From contig JACAVV010000005.1 in assembly GCA_024648695.1 (NCBI GenBank), forward strand, positions 310,001 to 374,000: DNA of 64,000 nucleotides. Direction: 5' to 3'. This document shows positions 18,105 to 27,341 of this stretch, piece by piece. This DNA comes from Nitrospina sp. Lineage in GTDB: Bacteria; Nitrospinota; Nitrospinia; Nitrospinales; JACRGP01. A model generated the notes under the pieces. That model saw nothing but the letters and a program-made list of their open reading frames with translations, did not search any database and was not told the origin of the DNA. A program made the translations under genes and the position numbers. The first letter of the stretch is position 1; every line of letters starts with the position of its first letter.

Positions 18105-19622
18105 ATGGAAACCAGGAATAGCAATATTTTAAATTCCCAATTTTCAAGGATTTTTCCAATGAATCATAATTCTGTCCGCAATATCCTGTTCTTCAGAAAA
18201 TGTGTAAATTTCTTCTTCGGGTTCCTGGTTTACTTTCTGCTCCATTTACCTTCAATCTACGCCGGAAATTTATTCGTGGTCGATTCTTCGTCGCAGGAGG
18301 TCAAACAATTCGACGCGGACACCGGAAACTTTCTGGGGGTTGTGACGGGAACGACAGGCAATCTCGAAACTCCGTTAGGGATTGCGTTTCATCCAGGAAC
18401 CGGAAACATATTCATTGCCAATGGAGGAAACAATGATGACATCCGGCAGTTCGATCCCGATTCGGGAACATCTTCAGGTAGCTTTGGAGAAACCTCCAAT
18501 TTTCTGCTTGATCCACTCAGGCCCACCTTTCATCCCTTGACACATAATTTATTCGTTAGCGACTCCTCCTCGGGTCATGGAGACGTGCGGGAGTTCGATA
18601 ACAAAACAGGTGATTTTATTAGCTCCTTTGGGGAAACCGCGGAACGGCTGGAGGGTATCCGTGGCTTGACTTTTAACCCAATCGATTTCCATTTGCTTGT
18701 GTCCAACTCAACATCGATTATGGAGTTCGAGGGCTTCACCGGGAAATTTATTCGATCCTTTGGAAGTCCCAGCCTCGCTCTTGGACTGGGTTTGGTCGTG
18801 CATCCCGTCACAGGGAACATCCTTGTGGCCGATTTTAATAATCAGGATGTGCGGGAGTTTGAAAAAGACACGGGTGTGTTCCTGGGAACGTTTGGAGAAA
18901 CCGGGACTCATTTGATCAGTCCCGAGGACGTAATGTTTCATCCTGAAACAGGAAACTTGCTGGTAACGGATTTTGCAAACGGCGATGTTCGTGAATTCGA
19001 GGGTACGACAGGTGCGTTTTTAGGTGTCTTTGGCGAAACGGGTGACCACTTGACCCATCCCGACGGTTTGATGTTTCGACCCGATTTTTTAAACCTGCCT
19101 TTGCTTTCTTTACCTTCCGATTTCCCAGATTCCCCCAATTCGCAAAGGGTGGTCTCCCCTTACTGGCAATCCGATTCGGCGACCTACACCTTTGTGTCGG
19201 TGTCGCACCCTTCGCTTTCCGGGATGAGTTCCCAAATAGGTCTGCAAGTGAACGCCCTGGTTCGTGGCGAAAAGTTATTATTCGGAACCGCCGAGTTCAC
19301 CATTCAACGCAACAACACGCAAAAAGTTTTTATCGTGGGCACTAATCACCCCGTATTGAATCCGGCCGCTTTTCCCAATGACACAATCCTTGCAGGCAAC
19401 GACATGCCCATGCATGGGCAATTGATATTTCAGCCGCTCGCAGAAAAGCCCGAAACCCGGATTGGCAATGCTGACGGAAGCGGCTTTCCCGACATCACAC
19501 ATTTGAATATATGGGGCGCCGTGGTTGTGCAAGCCACCAGCACCGGCTTCGCTATGGAATTCATCGGCGACGCCAGCGATTCCCGCGCCGTGACATCAGG
19601 CCGATTCAGTGGGGTGAATTAA
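18105..19622 (+). CDS. Secreted repeat (NHL/propeller-like) protein with shared C-terminal module
   Basis: Repeats such as FHPETGNLLVTDFANGDVREFEGTTGAFLGVFGETG; C-terminal VVSPYWQSDSATYTF...STGFAMEFIGDASDSRAVTSGRFSGVN; a likely start is MNHNSVRN at 18159. Confidence 0.8.
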   Translation: METRNSNILNSQFSRIFPMNHNSVRNILFFRKCVNFFFGFLVYFLLHLPSIYAGNLFVVDSSSQEVKQFDADTGNFLGVVTGTTGNLETPLGIAFHPGTGNIFIANGGNNDDIRQFDPDSGTSSGSFGETSNFLLDPLRPTFHPLTHNLFVSDSSSGHGDVREFDNKTGDFISSFGETAERLEGIRGLTFNPIDFHLLVSNSTSIMEFEGFTGKFIRSFGSPSLALGLGLVVHPVTGNILVADFNNQDVREFEKDTGVFLGTFGETGTHLISPEDVMFHPETGNLLVTDFANGDVREFEGTTGAFLGVFGETGDHLTHPDGLMFRPDFLNLPLLSLPSDFPDSPNSQRVVSPYWQSDSATYTFVSVSHPSLSGMSSQIGLQVNALVRGEKLLFGTAEFTIQRNNTQKVFIVGTNHPVLNPAAFPNDTILAGNDMPMHGQLIFQPLAEKPETRIGNADGSGFPDITHLNIWGAVVVQATSTGFAMEFIGDASDSRAVTSGRFSGVN

Positions 19623-19652
19623 ATGGATTTCCTGATCAAGTGAATGAGTGGT

Positions 19653-20252
19653 TTATCGACCAAGTATTTCTTCAACCCTTAATTTCAATACAGGCAACAC
19701 TTCCTTGGCAAACCAGGGGTTTTTCTTAAGCCATATATTATTTCGAGGGCTGGGATGAGGGAGGGGCAGTATTCCTTCAGGAAGATACTGCCCCCAGGAT
19801 TTTACTGTTTTGGTAAGCGTCTTTTTTTGAGAAGCACCTAAATGATATTGATGTGCATACTTACCAATGGTCAGGATGAGCACAATCTCGTTAAGCCGTT
19901 CTAAAAGTTTTTCCCTCCAGGTTTCAGCACATTCCGGGATAGGCGGCTGGTCGCCAGACTTTCCGGGCCCCGGATAACAAAAGCCCATTGGTATTATGGC
20001 GACTTTGGATGCGTCATAAAAAACTTCCTTACCGATTCCCATCCAGTCTCTCAGCCGATCCCCACTGGGGTCGTCAAAAGGGACTCCCGTTTCATGGACC
20101 TTGCGCCCCGGCGCCTGCCCTGCTATCAAAATTCTGGCTTTCAAGCTTGATTGCAAAACAGGTCTTGGCCCTAATGGCAATCGGTCCGAACATAAGTCAC
20201 ACCGTCTGATTTCCTGTAAAAAACTTAAAAACCCTGGTTTCATTAATGCCAT
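19653..20252 (-). CDS. Uracil-DNA glycosylase family protein
   Basis: ILIAGQAPGRKVHETGVPFDDPSGDRLRDWMGI, LPLPHPSPRNNIWLKKNPWF. Confidence 0.8.
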   Translation of the reverse strand: MALMKPGFLSFLQEIRRCDLCSDRLPLGPRPVLQSSLKARILIAGQAPGRKVHETGVPFDDPSGDRLRDWMGIGKEVFYDASKVAIIPMGFCYPGPGKSGDQPPIPECAETWREKLLERLNEIVLILTIGKYAHQYHLGASQKKTLTKTVKSWGQYLPEGILPLPHPSPRNNIWLKKNPWFAKEVLPVLKLRVEEILGR

Positions 20253-20265
20253 AAAGGATTACCTG

Positions 20266-20868
20266 CTATTTTTTCTGAAGCACCGGGTAACCCAGGGTAT
20301 AGGTCCATTTATCAGCCTCTACCGCATGTTCCGGAGCAAGGTCTCTTGCGGGCAAGTGACATGCAATGCAATCTTTCTGATAATCCGTGGAACTGGTTTT
20401 GAACCTGTCACCCGCTTCAAAAAAAGACCAACCCCAACCATCTCCCCATAAAGGCGAATCCTGAAAACGCCCCTGGGTGTCCCGCACCAACACGAACCAA
20501 CCCTTAATATCCGTTGCGTGACTGACAGCAGGTCCCGTTGTCATCGGCATCGTTTTTGTGTGAATGAGTTCTTTTACCAATACCGCGCCATCCGGGAATT
20601 GACGATGTTTTTTATAATAGACTATGGTTTCAGGTTGAGTATAAACAATATGATACTCCTTGGAGCCTGGTTTTCCTTCAGTGTTTGCATGAGCCCATGT
20701 TCCCAGGGTTGACCAACGCCTATAGTTTTTTGGAACATGAATATCCCCGGTTTCCGGATCTACATTGGAAGCAAAGCCAGTTTCGGCATGACTCAAATTC
20801 CAACCAACTAAAGTGAAGTTAACCCCAACCCATAATAAACAAATAATAAAAATGACCGTTTTTTTCAT
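20266..20868 (-). CDS. Cytochrome P460 family protein
   Basis: Signal peptide, YRRWSTLGTWAHANTEGKPGSKEYHIVYTQPE, heme motif KDCIACHLPARD. Confidence 0.75.
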   Translation of the reverse strand: MKKTVIFIICLLWVGVNFTLVGWNLSHAETGFASNVDPETGDIHVPKNYRRWSTLGTWAHANTEGKPGSKEYHIVYTQPETIVYYKKHRQFPDGAVLVKELIHTKTMPMTTGPAVSHATDIKGWFVLVRDTQGRFQDSPLWGDGWGWSFFEAGDRFKTSSTDYQKDCIACHLPARDLAPEHAVEADKWTYTLGYPVLQKK

Positions 20869-20983
20869 AAAAATTCCTGTGAAATAAGAGAATAAAAACC
20901 TCTGGATTGTATGAAATAAGTCAAGTTGAAGACCTCAATCTATAAGGCCCTCAAATGACTTTTTTAAAAATGATAAATAGTAT

Positions 20984-21400
20984 TTAATTAGGAGAAACGC
21001 TTATCGATTTTTTATCAAACTCGAAAGCATTGCTGGCAATCACTCCAGATCCAAAAATAATCGCACCCAAACCCAAATGGAGAAAATTATCCAGGGCATT
21101 GATGTGAATCACGCCTAAAAGCATCCCCTCGGAACTTGCCCCAGTGACAAAAATCCCCATCAAACCGACTATTAAGTAAACCACTCCAAATCCTTTCATA
21201 AAATTTATTGAGGCCGTGTTTCCCAATAAGGCAACAGTTAAAAAACCGATTGCTGTTAGTAAATGAACTAAATTATGTGCTGTATTGGTGACAAACAAAG
21301 CATTCTTGCCAACAATCGGATTGGGTATGAATCCCAGGATGGTGGCGGATAAAAAGGCGGCTGAAAAAATCCAGGCAAGTTTTACTGCAAGCTTTTCCAT
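20984..21400 (-). CDS. Small membrane protein, DUF4383-like
   Basis: Four hydrophobic segments; VTNTAHNLVHLLTAIGFL, HINALDNFLHLGLGAIIF. Confidence 0.65.
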   Translation of the reverse strand: MEKLAVKLAWIFSAAFLSATILGFIPNPIVGKNALFVTNTAHNLVHLLTAIGFLTVALLGNTASINFMKGFGVVYLIVGLMGIFVTGASSEGMLLGVIHINALDNFLHLGLGAIIFGSGVIASNAFEFDKKSISVSPN

Positions 21401-21528
21401 TTTTTTGTTCTCCTAAAAATTTGCGAATTCTGTTTTCTTTTTAAAAGGAAACTCTGTATCTCAAAATATTGCTTCTTTTTAAAATCGAGCACACTGATCA
21501 AACTCTCCTCAAACCAAAAGAAACAAAG

Positions 21529-21544
21529 TATACCGGTTGGTATA
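21529..21544. promoter_or_regulatory. Dyad TATACC-GGTT-GGTATA, possible operator
   Basis: 6-bp inverted repeat with 4-nt spacer upstream of the 20984..21400 gene. Confidence 0.45.
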
Positions 21545-21626
21545 TTTAAAATGCAGATCATTACAGAAATTTTCAAAAAAATTGGAATTGCTCTATTTAT
21601 GGAAAAGGAATTTTAAGAATAGAGTC

Positions 21627-21642
21627 TAAACCAATTGGTTTA
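21627..21642. promoter_or_regulatory. Perfect 16-nt palindrome TAAACCAATTGGTTTA, possible operator
   Basis: Perfect palindrome sharing the ACC-N4-GGT core with the 21529 dyad. Confidence 0.45.
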
Positions 21643-21810
21643 TTTTTAACCTTTTTGGTTAAGTTTTTTTTTAAGAGGGTTTAATACAGTCTGGGAAGAT
21701 TTTTGAGGGGAGAAAAGATAGAAACCCAATGTTATCTTGAAGAAAAAGTAACCTGCTCACGAAACAAGGGTCAGGAAATTCCTTTTCCCATGAATTTCCT
21801 TTAAGCTTTC

Positions 21811-23385
21811 TTAAATCACATTGATATTGTATTTTTCCTGATGCAGTTTGGTGTTCACGCGGACGGAAATTTCGATATCGAAATCAGATTCCATTTCTTC
21901 CAGGTGGGAACTTTCGATTTCTACCAGCAAATCGTAAATATTGGGATGAACTTCGACGGTAATGGTCTTTTTTTGGTAGGTGTTGCTGGCGATACGGTGG
22001 ATTGAGCGAAAAATATCATAACAAATGGTGGTGGGCGATTTGATAAACCCGCTTCCTTCACAGTAATAACATGCGTCGCACAAGGTTTGACTCAAGCTTT
22101 CGCGGACTCGTTTTCGGGTCATCTCCACCAGGCCCAACTCGGAAATTTTGAGAATATTGGTGCGCGAACGGTCGGACTTCAGGGCCTGGTTCAATGCGTT
22201 CCATATGATCTCTTTACTCACCTCCTTGGACATATCGATGAAATCCACGATGATGAGTCCTCCAATATTTCTTAAGCGCAATTGATACACGATTTCCTTG
22301 ACTGCTTCCAGATTGGTTTTCAGAATGGTCTCTTCCGGATCGGTATGGCCAACAAACTTCCCCGTATTCACATCTATGGCCACCAGGGCTTCGGTCTGGT
22401 CAATCGAAATATAACCTCCCGATTTCAGCCAGACTTTTCGGTCGAGAGCGCGGTTGATTTCGATCTCGATTCCAAAATGATCGAAGATAGGGGTGGCACC
22501 CTCATACAGTTGTATCTTGTCGACAAGATGCGGTAAAAATGTGGAACAGAATTCGATGCATTTTTCGTAGTCGTCCCGGGAATCGATCACCAGTTCGTCC
22601 ACATCGTGATTGAACAGGTCGCGGATGGACCGGAAGATCAGGTTCAGGTCCTCGTACAGCAGGCAGGGGGCTCCTGCGGAATCGGATTTGTTCTTTAAAT
22701 TGTTCCACACCCGGTCGAGGAAATTGATATCGGAAATAAAATCCTTTTCTTCCCGGTTTTGACCGGCGGTCCGGACGATATAACCTCCGCAGGGTTTATC
22801 CAGTTCCGAAACCAAGTTTTTGAGGCGTTCTTTTTCATTCTCCTCCTCGATCCGCCTCGAAACTGAAATCTGGCTGGCCGTGGGCATATATACAAGATAG
22901 CGCCCCGGCAAGGTGATGTAGGAGGTGATCCTTGCTCCCTTGGTTCCCAGGGGATTTTTAGCGACCTGAACGATGACTTCCTGGCCTTCTTCCAGAATAT
23001 CCTGAATGGGAATGGAATGGTTATCTCGCCGAAAAGGTTTATCTTCGGACTCAGAATCCAGGTCCGTATTGAGATCCATAGCCTTGTTGGAGACATTCGC
23101 ATTTAACTGGTCACTGATACTCAGGGGATCTGGCTTGGATTCATTGTCCAGACGATCGCCCACATCAATATCGCCCACATACAGGAACCCTGCTTTTTCC
23201 AGACCCGCATTGACAAATGCCACCTGCATTCCAGGCAGAATTTTGGTCACCAGGCCTTTATAAACATTGCCCACAATTCCCTTATTGGCCTTGTGTTCGA
23301 TGAACAACTCCACCAGAAGGTTGTTTTCCACTAAAGCCACACGGATTTCCCGCGAATTTGAATTAATTATTATTTGCGATCCCAT
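21811..23385 (-). CDS. rng: Ribonuclease G/E family (RNase G)
   Basis: IIINSNSREIRVALVENNLLVELFIE, GNVYKGLVTKILPGMQVAFVNAGLEKAGFL, LVAIDVNTGKFVG, GLIIVDFIDM. Confidence 0.92.
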   Translation of the reverse strand: MGSQIIINSNSREIRVALVENNLLVELFIEHKANKGIVGNVYKGLVTKILPGMQVAFVNAGLEKAGFLYVGDIDVGDRLDNESKPDPLSISDQLNANVSNKAMDLNTDLDSESEDKPFRRDNHSIPIQDILEEGQEVIVQVAKNPLGTKGARITSYITLPGRYLVYMPTASQISVSRRIEEENEKERLKNLVSELDKPCGGYIVRTAGQNREEKDFISDINFLDRVWNNLKNKSDSAGAPCLLYEDLNLIFRSIRDLFNHDVDELVIDSRDDYEKCIEFCSTFLPHLVDKIQLYEGATPIFDHFGIEIEINRALDRKVWLKSGGYISIDQTEALVAIDVNTGKFVGHTDPEETILKTNLEAVKEIVYQLRLRNIGGLIIVDFIDMSKEVSKEIIWNALNQALKSDRSRTNILKISELGLVEMTRKRVRESLSQTLCDACYYCEGSGFIKSPTTICYDIFRSIHRIASNTYQKKTITVEVHPNIYDLLVEIESSHLEEMESDFDIEISVRVNTKLHQEKYNINVI

Positions 23386-23499
23386 ATGGTAATCACCCCA
23401 GGGAGGGGCATTCCTTCCTCAATCAAATATTTAAAGGGAATTTCAATGTTTGATTATACATGACCGGGGAAAGGCTTGGCAATTCTCTTTAAGCGAGAA

Positions 23500-24600
23500 T
23501 CACCGAACATTTCTCCTCATCTCGATATTTAGAAGAATTCCGAGCGCAAAAAAGTTGGTGATCAGGGACGAACCGCCGTAGCTGAGCAAGGGTAAGGGGA
23601 TGCCGGTGATTGGGAACAGGCCCATGGCCATGCCAATGTTGTAAATGGTGTAAAACGAAATGGAAGCGGTAATTCCAAGGGCCAAAAACATGCCGAAGCG
23701 GTCTTTGGAACGAAAGGCGATGTTGAGTCCTTTAAAAATAACGATCAGGTAAAGGGACAGTAAAACGACCACACCGAGAAAACCAGTTTCCTCAGCGAAT
23801 ACCGCGAAAATGAAATCGGTGTGTTTTTCCGGCAGAAAATTGAGACGGCTTTGAGTGCCGGCCAGTAATCCCTTTCCCCAGAACCCCCCGGAACCAATGG
23901 CAATCTTGGATTGAATGGTGTGGTAGCCTGCGCCCAGGGGATCGAGCTCCGGGTTGATCAGGGTCAGAATGCGTTCCCTTTGATAACCTCTTAAAAAGAA
24001 CCACATCAATGGAGCCAGGCAGATTCCCGTAACTATCAACCGGATTAATGTGATGTGGTGGATCTCTATGGAAAAGACAAAGACCAGAAACAGGAAAAAC
24101 ACCATCATCGCCGTTCCGAGATCGGGTTGAATAGCAATCAAATAAGAAATGATGCCTGTGAAAATGCAGGGCAGAATCAGATCCTTCAGGGAATAACTGC
24201 CGTTGGTTTTGCCGTTCTCGAAGTATTTGGCCAGGATAATGATCAATGTGAATTTTGCAAATTCGGAAACCTGAATACTCATCGGTCCCAAATGGATCCA
24301 GCGCCGGGTTCCGGAGGTGACGGTTCCGAACAAATTCAAATACACCAGAACCAGCACGGTGAGCAAGTAGATTAAATAGGCGTACCGGCTGAGCAGATTG
24401 TAATCGATGACCAGGGCCAGGATCAATGCAACCAGCCCATAACCGATCCACCAGATCTGTTTAAGGTACAATTCCTGAAAAAAGGTTTCCGGGCGACCAT
24501 GATTGGCGCTATAAATAATAATGACCCCTATTGAGGAGAGAGCGATGATGGTGAGAAAATACCACCAATTGAAATTCGATACCAATCTGCGATCAATCAT
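23500..24600 (-). CDS. rodA: Rod-shape-determining protein RodA (SEDS family)
   Basis: QPDLGTAMMVFFLF, GSGGFWGKGLLAGTQSRLNFLPEKHTDFIFAVFAEETGFLG, GIPLPLLSYGGSSLI. Confidence 0.95.
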   Translation of the reverse strand: MIDRRLVSNFNWWYFLTIIALSSIGVIIIYSANHGRPETFFQELYLKQIWWIGYGLVALILALVIDYNLLSRYAYLIYLLTVLVLVYLNLFGTVTSGTRRWIHLGPMSIQVSEFAKFTLIIILAKYFENGKTNGSYSLKDLILPCIFTGIISYLIAIQPDLGTAMMVFFLFLVFVFSIEIHHITLIRLIVTGICLAPLMWFFLRGYQRERILTLINPELDPLGAGYHTIQSKIAIGSGGFWGKGLLAGTQSRLNFLPEKHTDFIFAVFAEETGFLGVVVLLSLYLIVIFKGLNIAFRSKDRFGMFLALGITASISFYTIYNIGMAMGLFPITGIPLPLLSYGGSSLITNFFALGILLNIEMRRNVR

Positions 24601-25257
24601 GAATTAACAGAATCTCTTTCTACAATTTATTTTCCGGAACATATCACTGGCACGGTTGGCATAAACCTGCTCTAATTCATTAACAAATTTACATATTACA
24701 TTTACGTTCTAGTCAGGCAGTGATTTTGACTAAATTTCTGAAATTGAAAAAACCTTTATAAAACAATCAGGGCCTAAACAGAATACAACCACAAAAAACC
24801 AAATAAGACATTGAAAAAGCTTGAGTTACAATCCCAATATCAGCTTTGATCACAAATTTCTAACATCTCCAGAAAAAAAAATAAAATTTGCAATGATACC
24901 CTCGATTCACCGCTACTTTAAGGTCGAAGACTATGCATAGGACTCTATCCCCCTGCCCACATAGGTGAATTTCTTAGATAAGCCCCCAAACCTTGATAAA
25001 TATTAAGCTTATTGAATCCGGAAGATCGATTTCCGGGTTTTATCCCATGAATTAAGGCCTAAATATGCGTCAAAATTATAACGGCCTTGAAAAGGGCCAT
25101 TTTTCAATGAATTTCCCTATTATCAAAAGTTAATCAAACGAAACCCTAACAATTCCCCTTATATAAAGGCCTCATTAGTATGACAATATTTCAGGGACTG
25201 GTTTCCCCCTGATTTTGAGGGTTTTTACGCCCTTAATCCAAGAGCCCTGCCGCTCCT

Positions 25258-25452
25258 TGTGGATAACCCATATTTGTCAAGGGGAAATGTATGCAGAAAT
25301 TTAAAAATTTTCGAAAACCATTATAAACTATTGATTTAAAAGGGCAAATAAAAATTTTTCGAGTTTTCCAGGGAAGTACCATTATGACGGTATTTAAATG
25401 AAATTTTGGTTTTTTACAGTTCTTCACAAGTTATCCACAGTTTTTATCTACA
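25258..25452. other. DnaA-box cluster (candidate oriC element)
   Basis: TGTGGATAA at 25258-25266 (reverse TTATCCACA), TTATCCACA at 25431-25439, TTATCTACA at 25444-25452, with AT-rich sequence between, in a 0.94-kb non-coding gap. Confidence 0.5.
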
Positions 25453-25539
25453 AATTCGGTAATAGATTTCTCTATAGAAAAGACACTTAAAACCTGGCTG
25501 TTTTTGCTATAAATTAGGGCCAAAAGGCATTTGGGATAG

Positions 25540-26502
25540 CTATGGATGAAAATTTGTCGTTTTGGTCAATTTTTCCATATCCGAGGGAAGCTTTGCCATA
25601 AATTGTAGCAGTTTTCCCGTTTCAGGATGGGTCAAAGTCAATCGGCTGGCGTGTAAGGCTTGTCTGGATATTGTATTTGACAAAGAACGCGGTAGCCCCC
25701 TTCCATATAAGGGATCTCCAAGAATGGCGTGACCCAAATTTGAAAAATGGACCCGGATCTGGTGGGTGCGCCCGGTTTTAGGAAACGCCTGGACCAATGA
25801 GTAATTTTCGAATTCCTTCAGCACCTGATACCGTGTTTCCGCCGACCGTCCCTGTGCAATGGCGGCCATTTTTTTACGATGCACACGGTGGCGTCCGATA
25901 GGGAAATCCATGACGCCGGATTTTTCTTTTAAGTGCCCGTGCACGATAGCGAGGTATTCTTTTTTTATTTCCCTTGATTTAAACTGATGACTCAGGCCCT
26001 GGAATGCCGAATCGGTTTTCGCCACCACGATCAGTCCGGAGGTGTCTTTGTCCAATCGGTGGACGATTCCAGGTCGTTCCACTCCGCCAATGGCCAATTG
26101 CTCCCCACAATGGTGAAGGAGCGCGTTCACCAGGGTGCCCTGGCTATGCCCCGGAGAAGGATGGACAACCATTCCCGCCGGTTTGTCGATAACTAACAGA
26201 TGCGCATCTTCATATATAATGTTTAAAGGGATGTCCTCCGGTTCCAGTTCCAAAGGAACGGGATCTGGAATTTCAAAATGTATATGGTCTCCAACCTTTA
26301 ACTTATATCCAGCCTTGCCGGGAATCCCGTTCACCTGAACACGTTTGGAATCAATCAATTTTCTGATAAAGGAACGGCTGATCTCCTCCTGCACTTCGGC
26401 GAGATACACATCCAGGCGAAGTTTTTGACAGGCGGGTTCGATCTCGTATTCAAAGGTTTGCATGGGGTTTGCAACCGCCTGAGCATAGGGCGGTTCACTC
26501 AA
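25540..26502 (-). CDS. rluD: RluD-type 23S rRNA pseudouridine synthase
   Basis: S4-like N-terminus, HRLDKDTSGLIVVAKTDSA, QAFPKTGRTHQIRVHFSNLGHAILGDPLYG. Confidence 0.93.
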   Translation of the reverse strand: MSEPPYAQAVANPMQTFEYEIEPACQKLRLDVYLAEVQEEISRSFIRKLIDSKRVQVNGIPGKAGYKLKVGDHIHFEIPDPVPLELEPEDIPLNIIYEDAHLLVIDKPAGMVVHPSPGHSQGTLVNALLHHCGEQLAIGGVERPGIVHRLDKDTSGLIVVAKTDSAFQGLSHQFKSREIKKEYLAIVHGHLKEKSGVMDFPIGRHRVHRKKMAAIAQGRSAETRYQVLKEFENYSLVQAFPKTGRTHQIRVHFSNLGHAILGDPLYGRGLPRSLSNTISRQALHASRLTLTHPETGKLLQFMAKLPSDMEKLTKTTNFHP

Positions 26503-26515
26503 GGGAACTTAACTT

Positions 26516-27037
26516 CTATTTTTCCATAAGACGAGGCATCAGGGAAACCAGATTGCAGGGTTTGTGGGTGCTGTCCAACTGGTGCACGAGGATGTCGTCC
26601 CAGGCATCTTTACAAGCGCCCGTAGACCCGGGAAGCGCAAAAAGAAAGGTGCCTTGAGCCACACCGCCTGTTGCCCGCGATTGCATGGTGGAGGTTTTGA
26701 TATTCTGATAACTCAACATCCGGAACAATTCTCCGAAACCTGGAATATGCTTGTCAAACAAGGCTTCGAAAGCCTCAGGGGTCACGTCCCTGCCCGTCAC
26801 ACCGGTGCCACCGGTGGCAATCACCACATCCACATCCGGGGAGGCGATCCATTCTTTCAGCGCTTTTTGTATTTCTTCAATTTCGTCAACAACGATGCGC
26901 TTTTCGACGACATGGTGTCCCGCCCCTTTCACCCTTTCGACAAGGGTGTTGCCCGATTTGTCATCGACTTCGTTGCGGGTGTCGGAAATGGTCATGATCG
27001 CAACGTTAACAACTTGTTTTTCTGCTTTTGAATCCAT
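26516..27037 (-). CDS. moaB: Molybdenum cofactor biosynthesis protein MoaB
   Basis: IMTISDTRNEVDDKSGNTLVE, VVIATGGTGVTGRDVTPEAFE, LFALPGSTGACKDAWDDIL. Confidence 0.93.
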   Translation of the reverse strand: MDSKAEKQVVNVAIMTISDTRNEVDDKSGNTLVERVKGAGHHVVEKRIVVDEIEEIQKALKEWIASPDVDVVIATGGTGVTGRDVTPEAFEALFDKHIPGFGELFRMLSYQNIKTSTMQSRATGGVAQGTFLFALPGSTGACKDAWDDILVHQLDSTHKPCNLVSLMPRLMEK

Positions 27038-27341
27038 AAAAACGAGGTCTCCAGATAAAATTTGATCCTAATAGTATCAATTGCCCTCCCGGGATGCAAC
27101 TGGTCTCATGAGGTCAAACTGGATATTTATTTTGTTTCAGGAAAATTCGAATATTCTACATGAATGCGGAGAAGGATTAGCAGGATTTCATAAAACCTTA
27201 AACGGACACTAAAAAAACTCACTGAACAATACTTCATTCAGGAAACCATGTTTTTTTTTAATGATTTCTGATATCATCGCCCCTGTGCCTTATTTCAAAT
27301 ACGATACCTCGTTAAACTCCCCACCTTTTCCCATCTAAAAT

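Noticed and set aside
24645-24665. TGGCACGGTTGGCA as a sigma-54 promoter
   Set aside because: The -12 element does not match TTGCA spacing and it faces away from rodA.
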